The notes under the pieces: model-generated
The model's input: the letters and a program-made list of their open reading frames with translations, nothing else
Told to the model about the DNA's origin: nothing
The model's database searches: none
Shown here: one piece after another, positions 24,958-35,589 of the stretch
Position numbering within the stretch: position 1 is the stretch's first letter
How the letters are laid out: every line of letters begins with the position of its first letter
Source: Promicromonospora sukumoe 327MFSha3.1
Lineage (GTDB): Bacteria; Actinomycetota; Actinomycetes; Actinomycetales; Cellulomonadaceae
Assembly (NCBI RefSeq): GCF_000385135.1
Contig: NZ_ARQM01000013.1
Coordinates: 62,001 to 126,000 of the forward strand
Direction of reading: 5' to 3'
Length of the DNA stretch: 64,000 bases
Position numbers and translations under genes: made by a program

Positions 24958-27900
24958 CTAGTCCAGCGGGTCGAGCGGGTGGGGCCAGACCGGGATCGGC
25001 GGCTGCCGCTCCGGCTCCGGTTCGGGCTCCCGACGCCGCGCGGGCAGCGCGGCCTGCGACGCCGGCTGCTGCCGCGGCACGTACGCCTGCTGCTGGCGGG
25101 GCTGCTGGCCGTACTCCTGCTGGCCAGCCTCCTGGTGGCCCTGCGGCTGGTAACCCTGCGGCTGGTGGCCCGGCTGCTGGTAGTTCTGCTGCGGGGCATA
25201 CGTCGGCTGCCGGCCGGTCTGGTTCTGCTGCGAGGCGGCCTGATGCTGTGGACGGTGCTGCGGGGCGAACTGCGGCGCGAATTGTGCCGGCTGCTGGGAG
25301 GTCTCCTGGTGGGACGTAGCCGCTTGCGCCACCTGGGGCGGCCCTGGTCGCTGGGCCGCCTGCTGCGGCATGTACGGCGGTGCGGGCTGCTCCTGCGGCG
25401 CGCCCTGCCGGGGTGCGTACTGAGGTGTCGGAGCCTCCTGCGGAACCCGCTGGTGCCGCACGAGCTGCTGCGGCTCGGCGACCGGCGGCCAGCCCTGGTC
25501 CGGAGCGCCGCCCGACGCGACGCCGGCCGGCACCGCCCTCGGGCGGGCGACCGCCTTGAGCGCCCCGGTGGCCACGCTGACCAGCGCACCCGTCAGGGGT
25601 CGCCGGACGCGGCCCGCCGCCTCGTCCGCGGCCCGGCGCCGCTCCGCCCGGCGTTCGAAGAGCGTGTAGATCACGGGCACCACGTACAGGGTCAGCAGCG
25701 TGGAGGACACGAGGCCGCCGATCACGACCAGCGCGAGCGGCTGCGAGATGAACGCGCCGCCGCCGGTCAGGCCGATGCCCATCGGGGTGAGCGCGAACAC
25801 CGTGGCCAGCGCCGTCATGACGATGGGCCGCAGCCGCTTGCGGGCGCCCTCGCGCACCGCCTCGTCGAGCGCCATGCCCCGCGCCCGATACTGGTTGATG
25901 AGGTCGATGAGCACGATCGCGTTGGACACCACGATGCCGACCAGCAACAGCGTGCCGATCAGGGCCGGCACGCCGAGCGGGGTGTCCGTCGCGACGAGCG
26001 CGACCAGCGCGCCGACCGCGGCGAACGGGACCGACACGAGCAGGATGAACGGCTGCGCCAGGCTCCGGAACGTCGCCACCATGACCACGAACACCAGCGC
26101 GATCGCGGCGATCAGCGCCATACCCAGGTCGCTGAACGCGTCGGCCTGGTCGGTGGCCGCGCCGCCCACCTCGACCGTGGCGCCGGCCGGCAGGTCGACG
26201 GCCTCGATCTCGGCGTTCACGGCCTCGGTCGCCGCGCCGAGGTCGGCGCCCGCGGGCGTCACGGAGACCGTGGCCGACCGCTCGCCGTCGATCCGGCTGA
26301 TCGACGTCGGCGAGCTGGCGAGCTCCACCTTCGCGACATCGATCAGCCGCACGGGCCCGGTCGCCGTCGGCACGGGGATCTCGCCGATCTGGGTCATGGT
26401 CTCCGGCACGGGGCCGGCCCAGAGCGCGACGCCGACCGGCCCGTCCGCCGTCTGGAGCTCGCCCACGTCCTGCGCGCCGGTCATCGCGGCCGAGGCGATC
26501 CCGGAGACCTGCGTCTCGGTGAGCCCGTACTGCGCCGCGGCCCTGCGGTCGACCGCAACCTCGACGATCTCCTGGGCGGCGGCGAGGTCGTTGGTGACCT
26601 CCGCGGAAGCAGGCAGGCCGCTCATCGCCTCCTGGAGCTGGTTCGTGGCCTCGGCCAGGGTCTCGTCGTCCCGGGCGCGGACCACGAGGTCGATCGACGA
26701 GGTGCCCACGGAGTCGCCGGCGGACACCGAGACCTCCGTCGCGGGCGGCTCGGTCAGGCCCGCGACGGCGTCGCGGATGTCGGCGGCGGCCTGCTCGCCG
26801 TCGGCGTCCTCGTCGAGCGTGATCGCGAACGACGCCTTGAGCCCGGCGCTCGCCCCGCCGAACGCCGCCATCGACATGTCGCCGCCGCTGCCGACCGTGG
26901 CCTGCACGCTGTCCACGGCGTCGACGTCGGCCAGCGCGGCCTCGACCACCTGGGCCGCCTCGTCCTGGCCCTTGAGCGAAGTGCCGGGCGCGTAGTGCTG
27001 CGTCACGGTCACCGTGTCCTGGCCGCTGTCCCCGAGAAAGCTGGTCTCCATGCGCGGGACGAGCGCCGCCGTGCCCCCGAGGATCGCCACGGCCACGGCG
27101 ATGGTGACGGCGGGCAGGCGCAGCGCCCCGTTCAGGGTGGGCACGTAGATGCGCTGCCAGATGCCGCGGCTCTCCTTGTCCTCGGCTGCCTCGCGGTCGA
27201 CGGGACCGCCGCGGCGGACCTTGCGTGGGGGCCGGATGAACCAGTACGCGAGCACCGGCACGATCGTCAGGGCCACGACGAGCGAGGCCAGCATGGCGAT
27301 CGAGACCGTCAGGGCGAACGGCCGGAACAGCTCGCCCACCATGCCGCCCACCAGCGCGATCGGCAGGAACACCGCGACGGTGCAGATCGTCGAGGCGGCG
27401 ATGGCGCCGCCGACCTCGCGGACAGCGGCGAGGATCGCGGGCGCCTTCTCCTCGCCGTAGGACATGTGCCGCTTGATGTTCTCGATCACCACGATGGCGT
27501 CGTCGACCACGCGGCCGATCGAGATGGTGAGCGCGCCCAGCGTCAGGATGTTCAGCGTGTAGCCGCCGAAGTCCATCGCGATGAACGTCACCGCGAGCGA
27601 CAGCGGGATCGAGATGGCGGACACGAGCGTCGACCGCATCGACATCAGGAACACCAGGATGACGAGCACCGCGAACAGCAGCCCGAGGCCGCCCTCCGTG
27701 GCCAGCCCGTGGATGGAGTCCTCGATGAACGGCGCCTGGTCGAAGACGACCGCCGTCGCGATCTTGCGCTCGTCCAGCGTGTCCGCCACGTCCGGCGCGG
27801 CCAGCGCATCCTCGATCGCGTGCGACACCTCGACCGTGTTGGCCTCTGGTGTCTTCGTGATGGCCAGGCCGAGCGAGGGCGATCCGTCGAGCCGGGAGTA

Positions 27901-28788
27901 CGACGTCGCCTCGACCGGCGCGAGCCGCACCGACGCGACCTGTCCCAGCAGCACCGGGCGGGCCGGCTCGGCCGGCAGCTCGCCGGCCGGGGCGTCCGGC
28001 GTCGTCGCCGCACCGCCGGCGGCCGCGCCGCTCCCGCCCGCACCGCCGCCCGGGAGGACGGGGAGCTGCTTGAGCTGGTCGACCATGTCGACGGGCTTGC
28101 CGAGCTGGACGGCCCACGCGCGGCCGCCCGCGGTGATCTCGCCGGCCGGCATGACCACGCCGTTGTCCTGCAGCACCGTGGTCAGGTCCTCGGCCGTGAG
28201 GCCGGCCGCGCCGAGCTTGTCCTGGTCGGGCAGGATGCGCACCTCGGTCTCGCTCTGCCCGGTCACCGCGACGGAGCGGACGCCCTCGACCTCCTCCAGG
28301 GCCGGGACCATGACGTCCTCGACCGTGCTCGCGAGGGCGTTGGGGCTCTTGTCGCCGGACACCGCCATCTGGACCACGGGCACGTCGTCGACGGATCCGG
28401 TCGTGACCTGCGGCTCGACGCCCTCCGGGAGCGCCTGCTGCGCGCCCGCCACGGCGGTCTGGAGCCGCTGCGTGGCGGACTCCATGTCGGTGCCGTAGTC
28501 GAGCTCCACCGTGGTCAGCGAGATGCCGGTCGACGCCGTCGAGCGCACCGACGCGACCCCGTCGACGGAGGCGATGGCCTCCTCGATCACGTCGGTGACC
28601 TGCTCCTCCACGACCGCGGGCGACGAGCCCGGGTACTGCGCGGCCACGATGCCGGTGGGGAGCTGGAGCGACGGGATGAGCTCCTGCTTCAGGGAGGTCA
28701 TGCTCAGCACGCCGAACACCGCGATCGCGATGGTCACCAGTGCTACGACGGCTCGGTTCGCGAGGGACAGCCGGGCGAGACGGAACAC
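24958..28788 (-). CDS. RND efflux transporter (AcrB/HAE1-like) with Gln-rich C-terminal tail
   Basis: 1276 residues; residues 1-1060 or so are a full RND pump. The first helix is LANRAVVALVTIAIAVFGVLSM, followed by porter-domain sequence (YPGSSPAVVEEQVTDVIEEAI). The proton-relay aspartates lie in helix 4 (ISIGRVVDDAIVVIENIKRHM), and a second copy of the helix set follows after residue 500. The last 200 residues are Gln/Pro-rich low-complexity sequence, not part of the family. GTG 28788 has GGAG five bases upstream. No membrane-fusion or outer-membrane partner is encoded nearby, as expected for a Gram-positive. Substrate unknown. Confidence 0.88.
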   Translation of the reverse strand: MFRLARLSLANRAVVALVTIAIAVFGVLSMTSLKQELIPSLQLPTGIVAAQYPGSSPAVVEEQVTDVIEEAIASVDGVASVRSTASTGISLTTVELDYGTDMESATQRLQTAVAGAQQALPEGVEPQVTTGSVDDVPVVQMAVSGDKSPNALASTVEDVMVPALEEVEGVRSVAVTGQSETEVRILPDQDKLGAAGLTAEDLTTVLQDNGVVMPAGEITAGGRAWAVQLGKPVDMVDQLKQLPVLPGGGAGGSGAAAGGAATTPDAPAGELPAEPARPVLLGQVASVRLAPVEATSYSRLDGSPSLGLAITKTPEANTVEVSHAIEDALAAPDVADTLDERKIATAVVFDQAPFIEDSIHGLATEGGLGLLFAVLVILVFLMSMRSTLVSAISIPLSLAVTFIAMDFGGYTLNILTLGALTISIGRVVDDAIVVIENIKRHMSYGEEKAPAILAAVREVGGAIAASTICTVAVFLPIALVGGMVGELFRPFALTVSIAMLASLVVALTIVPVLAYWFIRPPRKVRRGGPVDREAAEDKESRGIWQRIYVPTLNGALRLPAVTIAVAVAILGGTAALVPRMETSFLGDSGQDTVTVTQHYAPGTSLKGQDEAAQVVEAALADVDAVDSVQATVGSGGDMSMAAFGGASAGLKASFAITLDEDADGEQAAADIRDAVAGLTEPPATEVSVSAGDSVGTSSIDLVVRARDDETLAEATNQLQEAMSGLPASAEVTNDLAAAQEIVEVAVDRRAAAQYGLTETQVSGIASAAMTGAQDVGELQTADGPVGVALWAGPVPETMTQIGEIPVPTATGPVRLIDVAKVELASSPTSISRIDGERSATVSVTPAGADLGAATEAVNAEIEAVDLPAGATVEVGGAATDQADAFSDLGMALIAAIALVFVVMVATFRSLAQPFILLVSVPFAAVGALVALVATDTPLGVPALIGTLLLVGIVVSNAIVLIDLINQYRARGMALDEAVREGARKRLRPIVMTALATVFALTPMGIGLTGGGAFISQPLALVVIGGLVSSTLLTLYVVPVIYTLFERRAERRRAADEAAGRVRRPLTGALVSVATGALKAVARPRAVPAGVASGGAPDQGWPPVAEPQQLVRHQRVPQEAPTPQYAPRQGAPQEQPAPPYMPQQAAQRPGPPQVAQAATSHQETSQQPAQFAPQFAPQHRPQHQAASQQNQTGRQPTYAPQQNYQQPGHQPQGYQPQGHQEAGQQEYGQQPRQQQAYVPRQQPASQAALPARRREPEPEPERQPPIPVWPHPLDPLD

Positions 28789-28960
28789 GAGGACTCCACG
28801 GTGCGGCGGGGTTCGGGCGTACGGCGCGACACCGCCGTCGTCGCCAGGAGGGACCAACGGGGTGAAATCAGACCGAAGTCACAGAGTAGGGCAGCGCTCC
28901 GGACCACCCGCAAGCCGACGGAGGCATTGACACGCCCGCCCGAACCGTTCCGCGTGGCAT

Positions 28961-28990
28961 GCCCTGGCCCGTCCGCACGCGGGCCAGGGC
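28961..28990 (-). terminator. Hairpin after the MFS gene
   Basis: GCCCTGGCCCG (28961-28971) and CGGGCCAGGGC (28980-28990) are perfect 11-bp arms with an eight-base loop, six bases past the MFS stop on the minus strand. No T-run follows. Confidence 0.6.
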
Positions 28991-28996
28991 AGGGGG

Positions 28997-30232
28997 TCAC
29001 AGCTCGGACATGGCCTCCTCGGGCGTGCCCTCGACGGCCTTGGCGGCGCGGTTCCAGCGCTGCCAGAGCACGCGCTCCCCGATCGGCCGGGCCATGAGGT
29101 GCGCCGTCACGAGGAACACGACCACACCGACGAGCAGCACGCCGGACGCGACCCAGAAGGGCGAGGCGGCACCGACGCTCTCGGCGAGCAGGCCGGCCAC
29201 CACCGGGGCGGGGGCCGCGAAGCCCCAGCGCACCAGGTTGAACGCACCCGTCGTGACCCGGCGGTCCGGGTCGCCGAGCGCGAGCGACAGGTCGGTGAGG
29301 TTGGCGTTGGCGATACCCATGAACACACCGGCCACGATGGTCACGGCGATGGACCCGGCGGTGCCGACGCCGACGGCGAGCAGGGCCACGCACACCAGCA
29401 CGCCCGTGACGGCGACACCCAGCGTCTGCACGAACCCGATGCGGTGCGCCAGCCGGTGGCCGACCCCGAGGATGCCGACGGCCACGCCGATGCCCCAGGC
29501 GGTGAACACCAGGCCCAGCGGCACGACGTCGAGCCCGAGGAAGACGGGCACGTAGCCGAGCACCACGAAGAACACGAAGTTGTACGCGGCCGTCACGACC
29601 GCCAGCGACAGGAAGCCCGGCTTGCGGAACAGCCCGAAGACCTGCCCGAGCTTGAGCGGCGCGGGCTTCTCGGCCGGGTCCTTGAGCCGCGTGGCGGACA
29701 CCAGCAGGGCGACGACCATGAGCAGGCCGCACACGAAGAACGGCACCCGCCAGCTGATGTGCCCCAGCAGCCCGCCGATCAGCGGCCCGACGGCGAAGCC
29801 GAGCCCCACGCAGGTCTCGAACAGCCCGACCACCCACTCGCGGTCCTTGGCCAGGGCGACGAGCAGCACCATGGCGGTGGCGAAGAACATCGCGTTGCCC
29901 AGGCCCCAGACGCCGCGGAGCACCGCGAGCTGGACGATGTTGCCGCTCAGCGCGGCCAGGACCGCCGCGATGGCGACGAGCGTGACGCCGGTCGCCAGGA
30001 TCTTCTTGTACCCGAACTTCCCGGTCGCCATCACCGCGGGGATCATGCCGATGGCCATGACCGCGATGTACGCGGTGAACAGCAGCTCGATCTCCCAGGT
30101 GGTGGCACCGATCTCGGCGCCGATCACGGGAAGGATCGGGTCGACGACGGCGATGCCCGCGATCGCGAAGAAAGCGGTGAGCGCCGTGGCGTAGATGGCT
30201 GTCTTGTTCGGTTCGTTGCGCGCGCTGGCCAC
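28997..30232 (-). CDS. MFS drug-type efflux transporter
   Basis: 411 residues with 12 predicted helices. Typical features are VVDPILPVIGAEIGATTWEIELLFTAY (helices 1-2), the helix 2-3 loop ATGKFGYKKIL, and motif C-like sequence GLGFAVGPLIGGLLG in helix 5. These place it among drug:proton antiporters. GTG 30232 follows AGAGGAGG. It is divergent from a MarR gene 59 bases away, across a 32-bp operator, so it is very likely repressed by that MarR protein and induced by a MarR ligand. Confidence 0.92.
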   Translation of the reverse strand: MASARNEPNKTAIYATALTAFFAIAGIAVVDPILPVIGAEIGATTWEIELLFTAYIAVMAIGMIPAVMATGKFGYKKILATGVTLVAIAAVLAALSGNIVQLAVLRGVWGLGNAMFFATAMVLLVALAKDREWVVGLFETCVGLGFAVGPLIGGLLGHISWRVPFFVCGLLMVVALLVSATRLKDPAEKPAPLKLGQVFGLFRKPGFLSLAVVTAAYNFVFFVVLGYVPVFLGLDVVPLGLVFTAWGIGVAVGILGVGHRLAHRIGFVQTLGVAVTGVLVCVALLAVGVGTAGSIAVTIVAGVFMGIANANLTDLSLALGDPDRRVTTGAFNLVRWGFAAPAPVVAGLLAESVGAASPFWVASGVLLVGVVVFLVTAHLMARPIGERVLWQRWNRAAKAVEGTPEEAMSEL

Positions 30233-30256
30233 GCGGCCTCCTCTGGATCATTTATC

Positions 30257-30288
30257 TGTACCACACAGGTATATGCCTGTAGGCTACA
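30257..30288. promoter_or_regulatory. MarR-type operator between divergent MFS and MarR genes
   Basis: ACAGGTATATGCCTGT (30265-30280) is symmetric except for one base pair. Outer TGTA (30257) and TACA (30288) share the same centre, giving a 32-bp interrupted palindrome. It fills most of the 59-bp intergenic region. TAGGCT (30280-30285) could be the marR -10 with a leaderless ATG at 30292. Confidence 0.7.
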
Positions 30289-30291
30289 CCT

Positions 30292-30783
30292 ATGTCGAGG
30301 GAGACGGAAGAGAACACCGACGGGGAGCACCCCGACGAGGCCCCGCTGTCGCGCGTGGAGCTCCAGCTCGCACTGCTGCTGCGCCGGGCGGAGCGCACCG
30401 GCGCCATCCGGGCCGGCCACACCCCCGCGCTGGAACGGTCGGGCTACCTGCTGCTGCAGGTGCTCAGCACCGAGGGCCCGCTCGGCATCAACGCGCTTGC
30501 CGCGCGCCAGGGCCTGGACGCCTCGACCGTGACCCGGCAGGTGGTCAGCCTGGAGAAGGCCGGGTTCGCCCGGCGCAGCCGCGACCCGCACGACGGCCGG
30601 GCCGTGCGGGTCGAGGCGACGGAGGCCGGCACCGCCCAGCTCGAGCGCGAACGCACGCGGCGCAGCGCGATGTACGACCAGATCCTCGAGAGCTGGTCGC
30701 CGTTCGAACGGTCCCTGCTGGCCGAGCTGTTGGAGCGCCTGAACCATGACCTGGACGCCTTCCGGCGCGACCCGGAGGAGTGA
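30292..30783 (+). CDS. MarR-family transcriptional regulator
   Basis: 163 residues. The winged helix is evident: GYLLLQVLSTEGPLGINALAARQGLDASTVTRQVVSLEKAGFARRSRDPHDGRAVRVEATEAG, with the wing carrying DPHDGR. Terminal helices make the dimer interface. The ATG lies within ten bases of a possible -10 and no ribosome site is visible, so the mRNA may be leaderless. The divergent MFS exporter is the likely target, with self-repression through the shared operator. Confidence 0.92.
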   Translation: MSRETEENTDGEHPDEAPLSRVELQLALLLRRAERTGAIRAGHTPALERSGYLLLQVLSTEGPLGINALAARQGLDASTVTRQVVSLEKAGFARRSRDPHDGRAVRVEATEAGTAQLERERTRRSAMYDQILESWSPFERSLLAELLERLNHDLDAFRRDPEE

Positions 30784-30804
30784 GCTCGCGCCTCCAAAGA
30801 ACTG

Positions 30805-30848
30805 CTTGCAAAGAAACCCTTGCAAAGGTGTGTTGGCATGCGTAGGGT
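30805..30848 (+). promoter_or_regulatory. Promoter with direct repeats of CTTGCAAAG
   Basis: CTTGCAAAG occurs at 30805-30813 and again at 30819-30827, 14 bases apart. TTGCAA of the second copy (30820) and TAGGGT (30843) are spaced by 17 bases, so the repeat doubles as the -35. A regulator bound to the repeats would directly block or recruit polymerase. The ArsR-type gene downstream is a candidate. Confidence 0.55.
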
Positions 30849-30890
30849 TGGGCACACGAGCTAGCCCGACCCGAGCCAGGAGATGCACCG

Positions 30891-31115
30891 ATGAGCGCCT
30901 TCGCACCCACCGCCCTTCCCCAGGTCCACCACTTCCTCGTGCCGCGCACGGTCGCGGCCGCCGCGGGCCGGCAGCCGGCGGCGCCGGCCCACGAGCAGGA
31001 GGCCCGGCGCGACGAGGCCCTGCGCCGCGAGGCGGAGCGCGCCGACCGTCGGCGCGCCCAGGCCGAGCGCGCCCGCGACAACGCCGCGGCACGCCACCCG
31101 CTCGCGCTGCGCTGA
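30891..31115 (+). CDS. Small basic/acidic helical protein of unknown function
   Basis: 74 residues: a 30-residue apolar start, then a long charged Arg/Glu/Ala segment (residues 35-65, for example EALRREAERADRRRAQAERARD) that predicts as one continuous helix. No known family seen. It looks genuine because AGGAG lies eight bases before the ATG and a promoter with direct repeats precedes it. It sits 30 bases before the ArsR-type gene and may be cotranscribed. Confidence 0.6.
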   Translation: MSAFAPTALPQVHHFLVPRTVAAAAGRQPAAPAHEQEARRDEALRREAERADRRRAQAERARDNAAARHPLALR

Positions 31116-31145
31116 ACCCGCCGGGCACTGGGTAACGTCCTGCCT

Positions 31146-31838
31146 ATGGCAACAGCGCGCGAGGACTCAGCGGCACACGAGGCGGACCAGGACGCAGCGG
31201 CGGCCGACCCGTCAGCTGCGCCGCCGTCAGCCGCCCCGCCGTCAGCCGGGCCACCGGCGGAGCTCGCTCCCGCGGCACTGCGCGCGCTCGCCCACCCGCT
31301 GCGCATCCGCATCCTCGACCTGCTCCCCAGTCACGGGCCCCTGACCGCCAGCAAGCTCGGCGAGATCGTCGGCGAGTCGAGCGGCTCGACGAGCTACCAC
31401 CTGCGCCAGCTCGCCAAGCACGGCCTGGTCCGTGAGGTCGAGGGCCGGGGCACGGCGCGGGAACGCTGGTGGGAGCGCACGCCCGGCGGGTTCAGCATCT
31501 CCACCGTGGGCAAGGACTCCCCCGCCAGCCGGCAGACCGCCGAGGCGGTCAACATCGAGTTCCTGCGCCTGCGCCACGAGCGCGTGATGGCCTTCGTCCG
31601 CGCCGGCCAGGGCGCGGACGAGGAGACCCTGAAGAAGTGGGACGGGACCACCACGTTCTTCTCCTCCAACAAGTGGGCCACCCCGGAGCAGATGCGGGCG
31701 ATCGTCGAGGCCTGGGGCCGCTTCGCGACCGAGCACATCGACCCGCTCAGCTCCCAGGAGGAAGCCCCCGGGATGGTCCCCTTCGAGATCCACTTCGACG
31801 CCTTCCCGACGATCGACCCGCAGGGCAACCCGCTCTGA
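31146..31838 (+). CDS. ArsR-type winged-helix transcriptional regulator
   Basis: 230 residues. An Ala/Pro-rich tail of 38 residues is followed by the winged helix (ALRALAHPLRIRILDLLPSHGPLTASKLGEIVGESSGSTSYHLRQLAKHGLVREVEGRGTARERWWER). The C-terminal half is the helical domain common in actinobacterial HTH_20 regulators, with no metal-binding cysteines, so it is not a classical metal sensor. The usual partner is an MFS exporter; here the small gene at 30891 takes that place. Target and ligand are unknown. Confidence 0.88.
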   Translation: MATAREDSAAHEADQDAAAADPSAAPPSAAPPSAGPPAELAPAALRALAHPLRIRILDLLPSHGPLTASKLGEIVGESSGSTSYHLRQLAKHGLVREVEGRGTARERWWERTPGGFSISTVGKDSPASRQTAEAVNIEFLRLRHERVMAFVRAGQGADEETLKKWDGTTTFFSSNKWATPEQMRAIVEAWGRFATEHIDPLSSQEEAPGMVPFEIHFDAFPTIDPQGNPL

Positions 31839-31920
31839 TCCGCCGCTCCTCTGCCGTCAGCAGATCTGCGGCGGGCAGAGACGGCTGTCCGGCGGGCCTG
31901 CGCCCGGCGATCGTGGAGTC

Positions 31921-32523
31921 ATGACCGAGACCACCCTGACCCAGGCCTTCGACGACCACCTCGCCTCGCGGCTGCTGCACCAGCGAATGGTGCTGATCGG
32001 CGGCGAGATCGACGACGCCGTCGCCAACCGCGTGACCTCGCAGCTCCTGCTGCTCGCCGCGGAGGACGCGGCCGCCGACATCAGCCTCTACCTCAACTCC
32101 CCCGGCGGCTCCACCAGCGCCGGGCTCGCCGTCCACGACGCGATGAAGCTGGTGCCGAACGCGGTGTCGACCGTCGCCGCCGGCTTCGCGGGCGGCACGG
32201 CGCAGTTCCTGCTCGCCGCGGGCGCGCCCGGCAAGCGCTACGCGCTCCCGCACGCGCGGATCATGATGCACCAGTCCGCCGGCGGGGCGGGTGGTACGAC
32301 GACGGACGTGGTGGTCCAGGCGGAGAACATCCGGCACGTCAACGACGTGGTGACGCGGCTGCAGGCCGAGCACACGGGTCAGACGGTGGAGGCCGTCGCC
32401 GCGGACTCCGAGCGCGACCGCTGGTTCACCGCCGAGCAGGCGCTGGCCTACGGGATGATCGACCGGGTCGTGGACCACGTCGACGACGTCCGGCCGGGCG
32501 GGAAGCGGCGTGCCGGGCTCTGA
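31921..32523 (+). CDS. ClpP-family protein lacking the catalytic serine
   Basis: 200 residues align along the whole ClpP core: MVLIGGEIDDAVANRV, the oxyanion motif ISLYLNSPGGSTSAG, then VSTVAAGFAGGTAQFLLAAGAPGKRYALPHARIMMHQ. In active ClpP the central motif is GQAASMG with the nucleophile Ser; here it is GFAGGTA, placing Gly92 at that position. His117 (MMHQ) and Asp167 (ERDRW) of the triad remain. It is therefore probably inactive, like cyanobacterial ClpR, and may form mixed rings with active ClpP subunits encoded elsewhere. It is convergent with a ClgR-like regulator 16 bases away. Confidence 0.88.
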   Translation: MTETTLTQAFDDHLASRLLHQRMVLIGGEIDDAVANRVTSQLLLLAAEDAAADISLYLNSPGGSTSAGLAVHDAMKLVPNAVSTVAAGFAGGTAQFLLAAGAPGKRYALPHARIMMHQSAGGAGGTTTDVVVQAENIRHVNDVVTRLQAEHTGQTVEAVAADSERDRWFTAEQALAYGMIDRVVDHVDDVRPGGKRRAGL

Positions 32524-32539
32524 GGCGGCCGGCCCGGGG

Positions 32540-33037
32540 TCAGGCCGCCAGCAGCACTGCCTCGCCCCGCCGGCCGGCGTCGGAGGAGGTACCGGACGGC
32601 GCGGCCCGGCCCGCCTGCAGTGGGTGCCGCGAGGAGGAGAAGCCGGCCGAACGGCGGGCCGCGGACGACAGGACGCGGACCCGGCGGCCCTCCTCCTGCT
32701 CGGCGAGGGCGATCGCGAGATCGGCCCACGCGCGTTCGACGAGGTCGACCAGCCGCATGCCGAGCGCCTCGCACACCGCGGCGAGCACCTCGGAGGAGGC
32801 CTCCTTGCGCCCGCGCTCCACCTCGGACAGGTAGGCGGTCGAGACCCGGGCGTCCGCGGCGACGTCGGCCAGGGTGCGGCGCTGCTCGCGGCGTGCCCGC
32901 CGGAGGATGCCGCCGACGAGGTCGCGCAGCAGCGGTTCACGGGTGTGCTCCAGCGTGCCGGACCGGGCTCCCGGTGCGCCCTCGTTCGTGGTGCCGAGCC
33001 CGGCAGGGCTCGCTGTACCTATCGAGATCATCGCCAT
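32540..33037 (-). CDS. ClgR-like XRE-family regulator with a C-terminal LAA
   Basis: 165 residues from ATG 33037, which has GGGAG eight bases upstream. Residues 36-100 are a Cro/CI helix-turn-helix close to ClgR ([58 protein letters not shown]). ClgR activates clp and lon protease genes in actinomycetes and is itself removed by ClpP. The last residues here are VLLAA, matching the kind of two-alanine tail that makes ClgR a ClpP substrate. The middle (residues 115-155) is disordered. It faces a degenerate clpP gene. Whether it is the main ClgR of the cell or a paralogue cannot be decided. Confidence 0.82.
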   Translation of the reverse strand: MAMISIGTASPAGLGTTNEGAPGARSGTLEHTREPLLRDLVGGILRRARREQRRTLADVAADARVSTAYLSEVERGRKEASSEVLAAVCEALGMRLVDLVERAWADLAIALAEQEEGRRVRVLSSAARRSAGFSSSRHPLQAGRAAPSGTSSDAGRRGEAVLLAA

Positions 33038-33231
33038 GTGCCCACTCCCGCCGTTGGTACCCGTCACGCTACCCAACCCCACGGACGTCCCGGGTCGTTC
33101 CGGCATCTGCTGCTGGCGTAACGGGCGACCCGGCGACGGCGGGCAGGCCGGGGCGGTGCAGCCAGAGCGGTAAAGGCCGGGTGCGTGTCAGTGGCTCCTG
33201 GCACCATGGGACCACCGACCAGGAGAGGACA

Positions 33232-35472
<2,241 letters not shown>

Positions 35473-35589
35473 GGCCAGAGTGCAGCGCAGGGTGGGGGCC
35501 GAGCGTGCGAGGCACGCACCCGGAGCGGAGAGCCGGGCTCAGCCGATCAACGGCACGGTCTGAGGCAAGGGCGCAGCCCGGCCCGGTCG

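Noticed and set aside
24843-24960. Similar peptides (TPRAVLLRVD...) read from both strands near the ABC/RND junction
   Set aside because: The likeness is a direct result of the inverted repeat, not a duplicated small gene.
24934-29097. Very long open frame opposite the RND gene (about 1,390 codons), and similar ones opposite other genes (5108-7348, 16721-20479, 57884-60919)
   Set aside because: They are Arg/Ala/Gly/His-rich or patternless and lie exactly opposite or out of phase with clear genes. High GC removes stop codons and opens such shadow frames.
30805-30840. CRISPR-like repeats
   Set aside because: Only two 9-bp copies with one spacer; no cas genes in the window.
31839-31920. ClgR-binding box upstream of the clpP-like gene
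   Set aside because: Only CCGCCG/CGGCGG symmetry was seen, common by chance at this GC content, and it does not fit the ClgR consensus I recall.
33038-33231. SOS box for the UvrA-like gene
   Set aside because: No GAAC-N4-GTTC-type site was found, in line with the gene being a resistance-type paralogue.
35490-35589. Additional small RNA between the UvrA-like gene and the tRNA
   Set aside because: Only a 6-bp hairpin (GCGTGC-GAG-GCACGC) is visible and no promoter or known RNA family is recognised.
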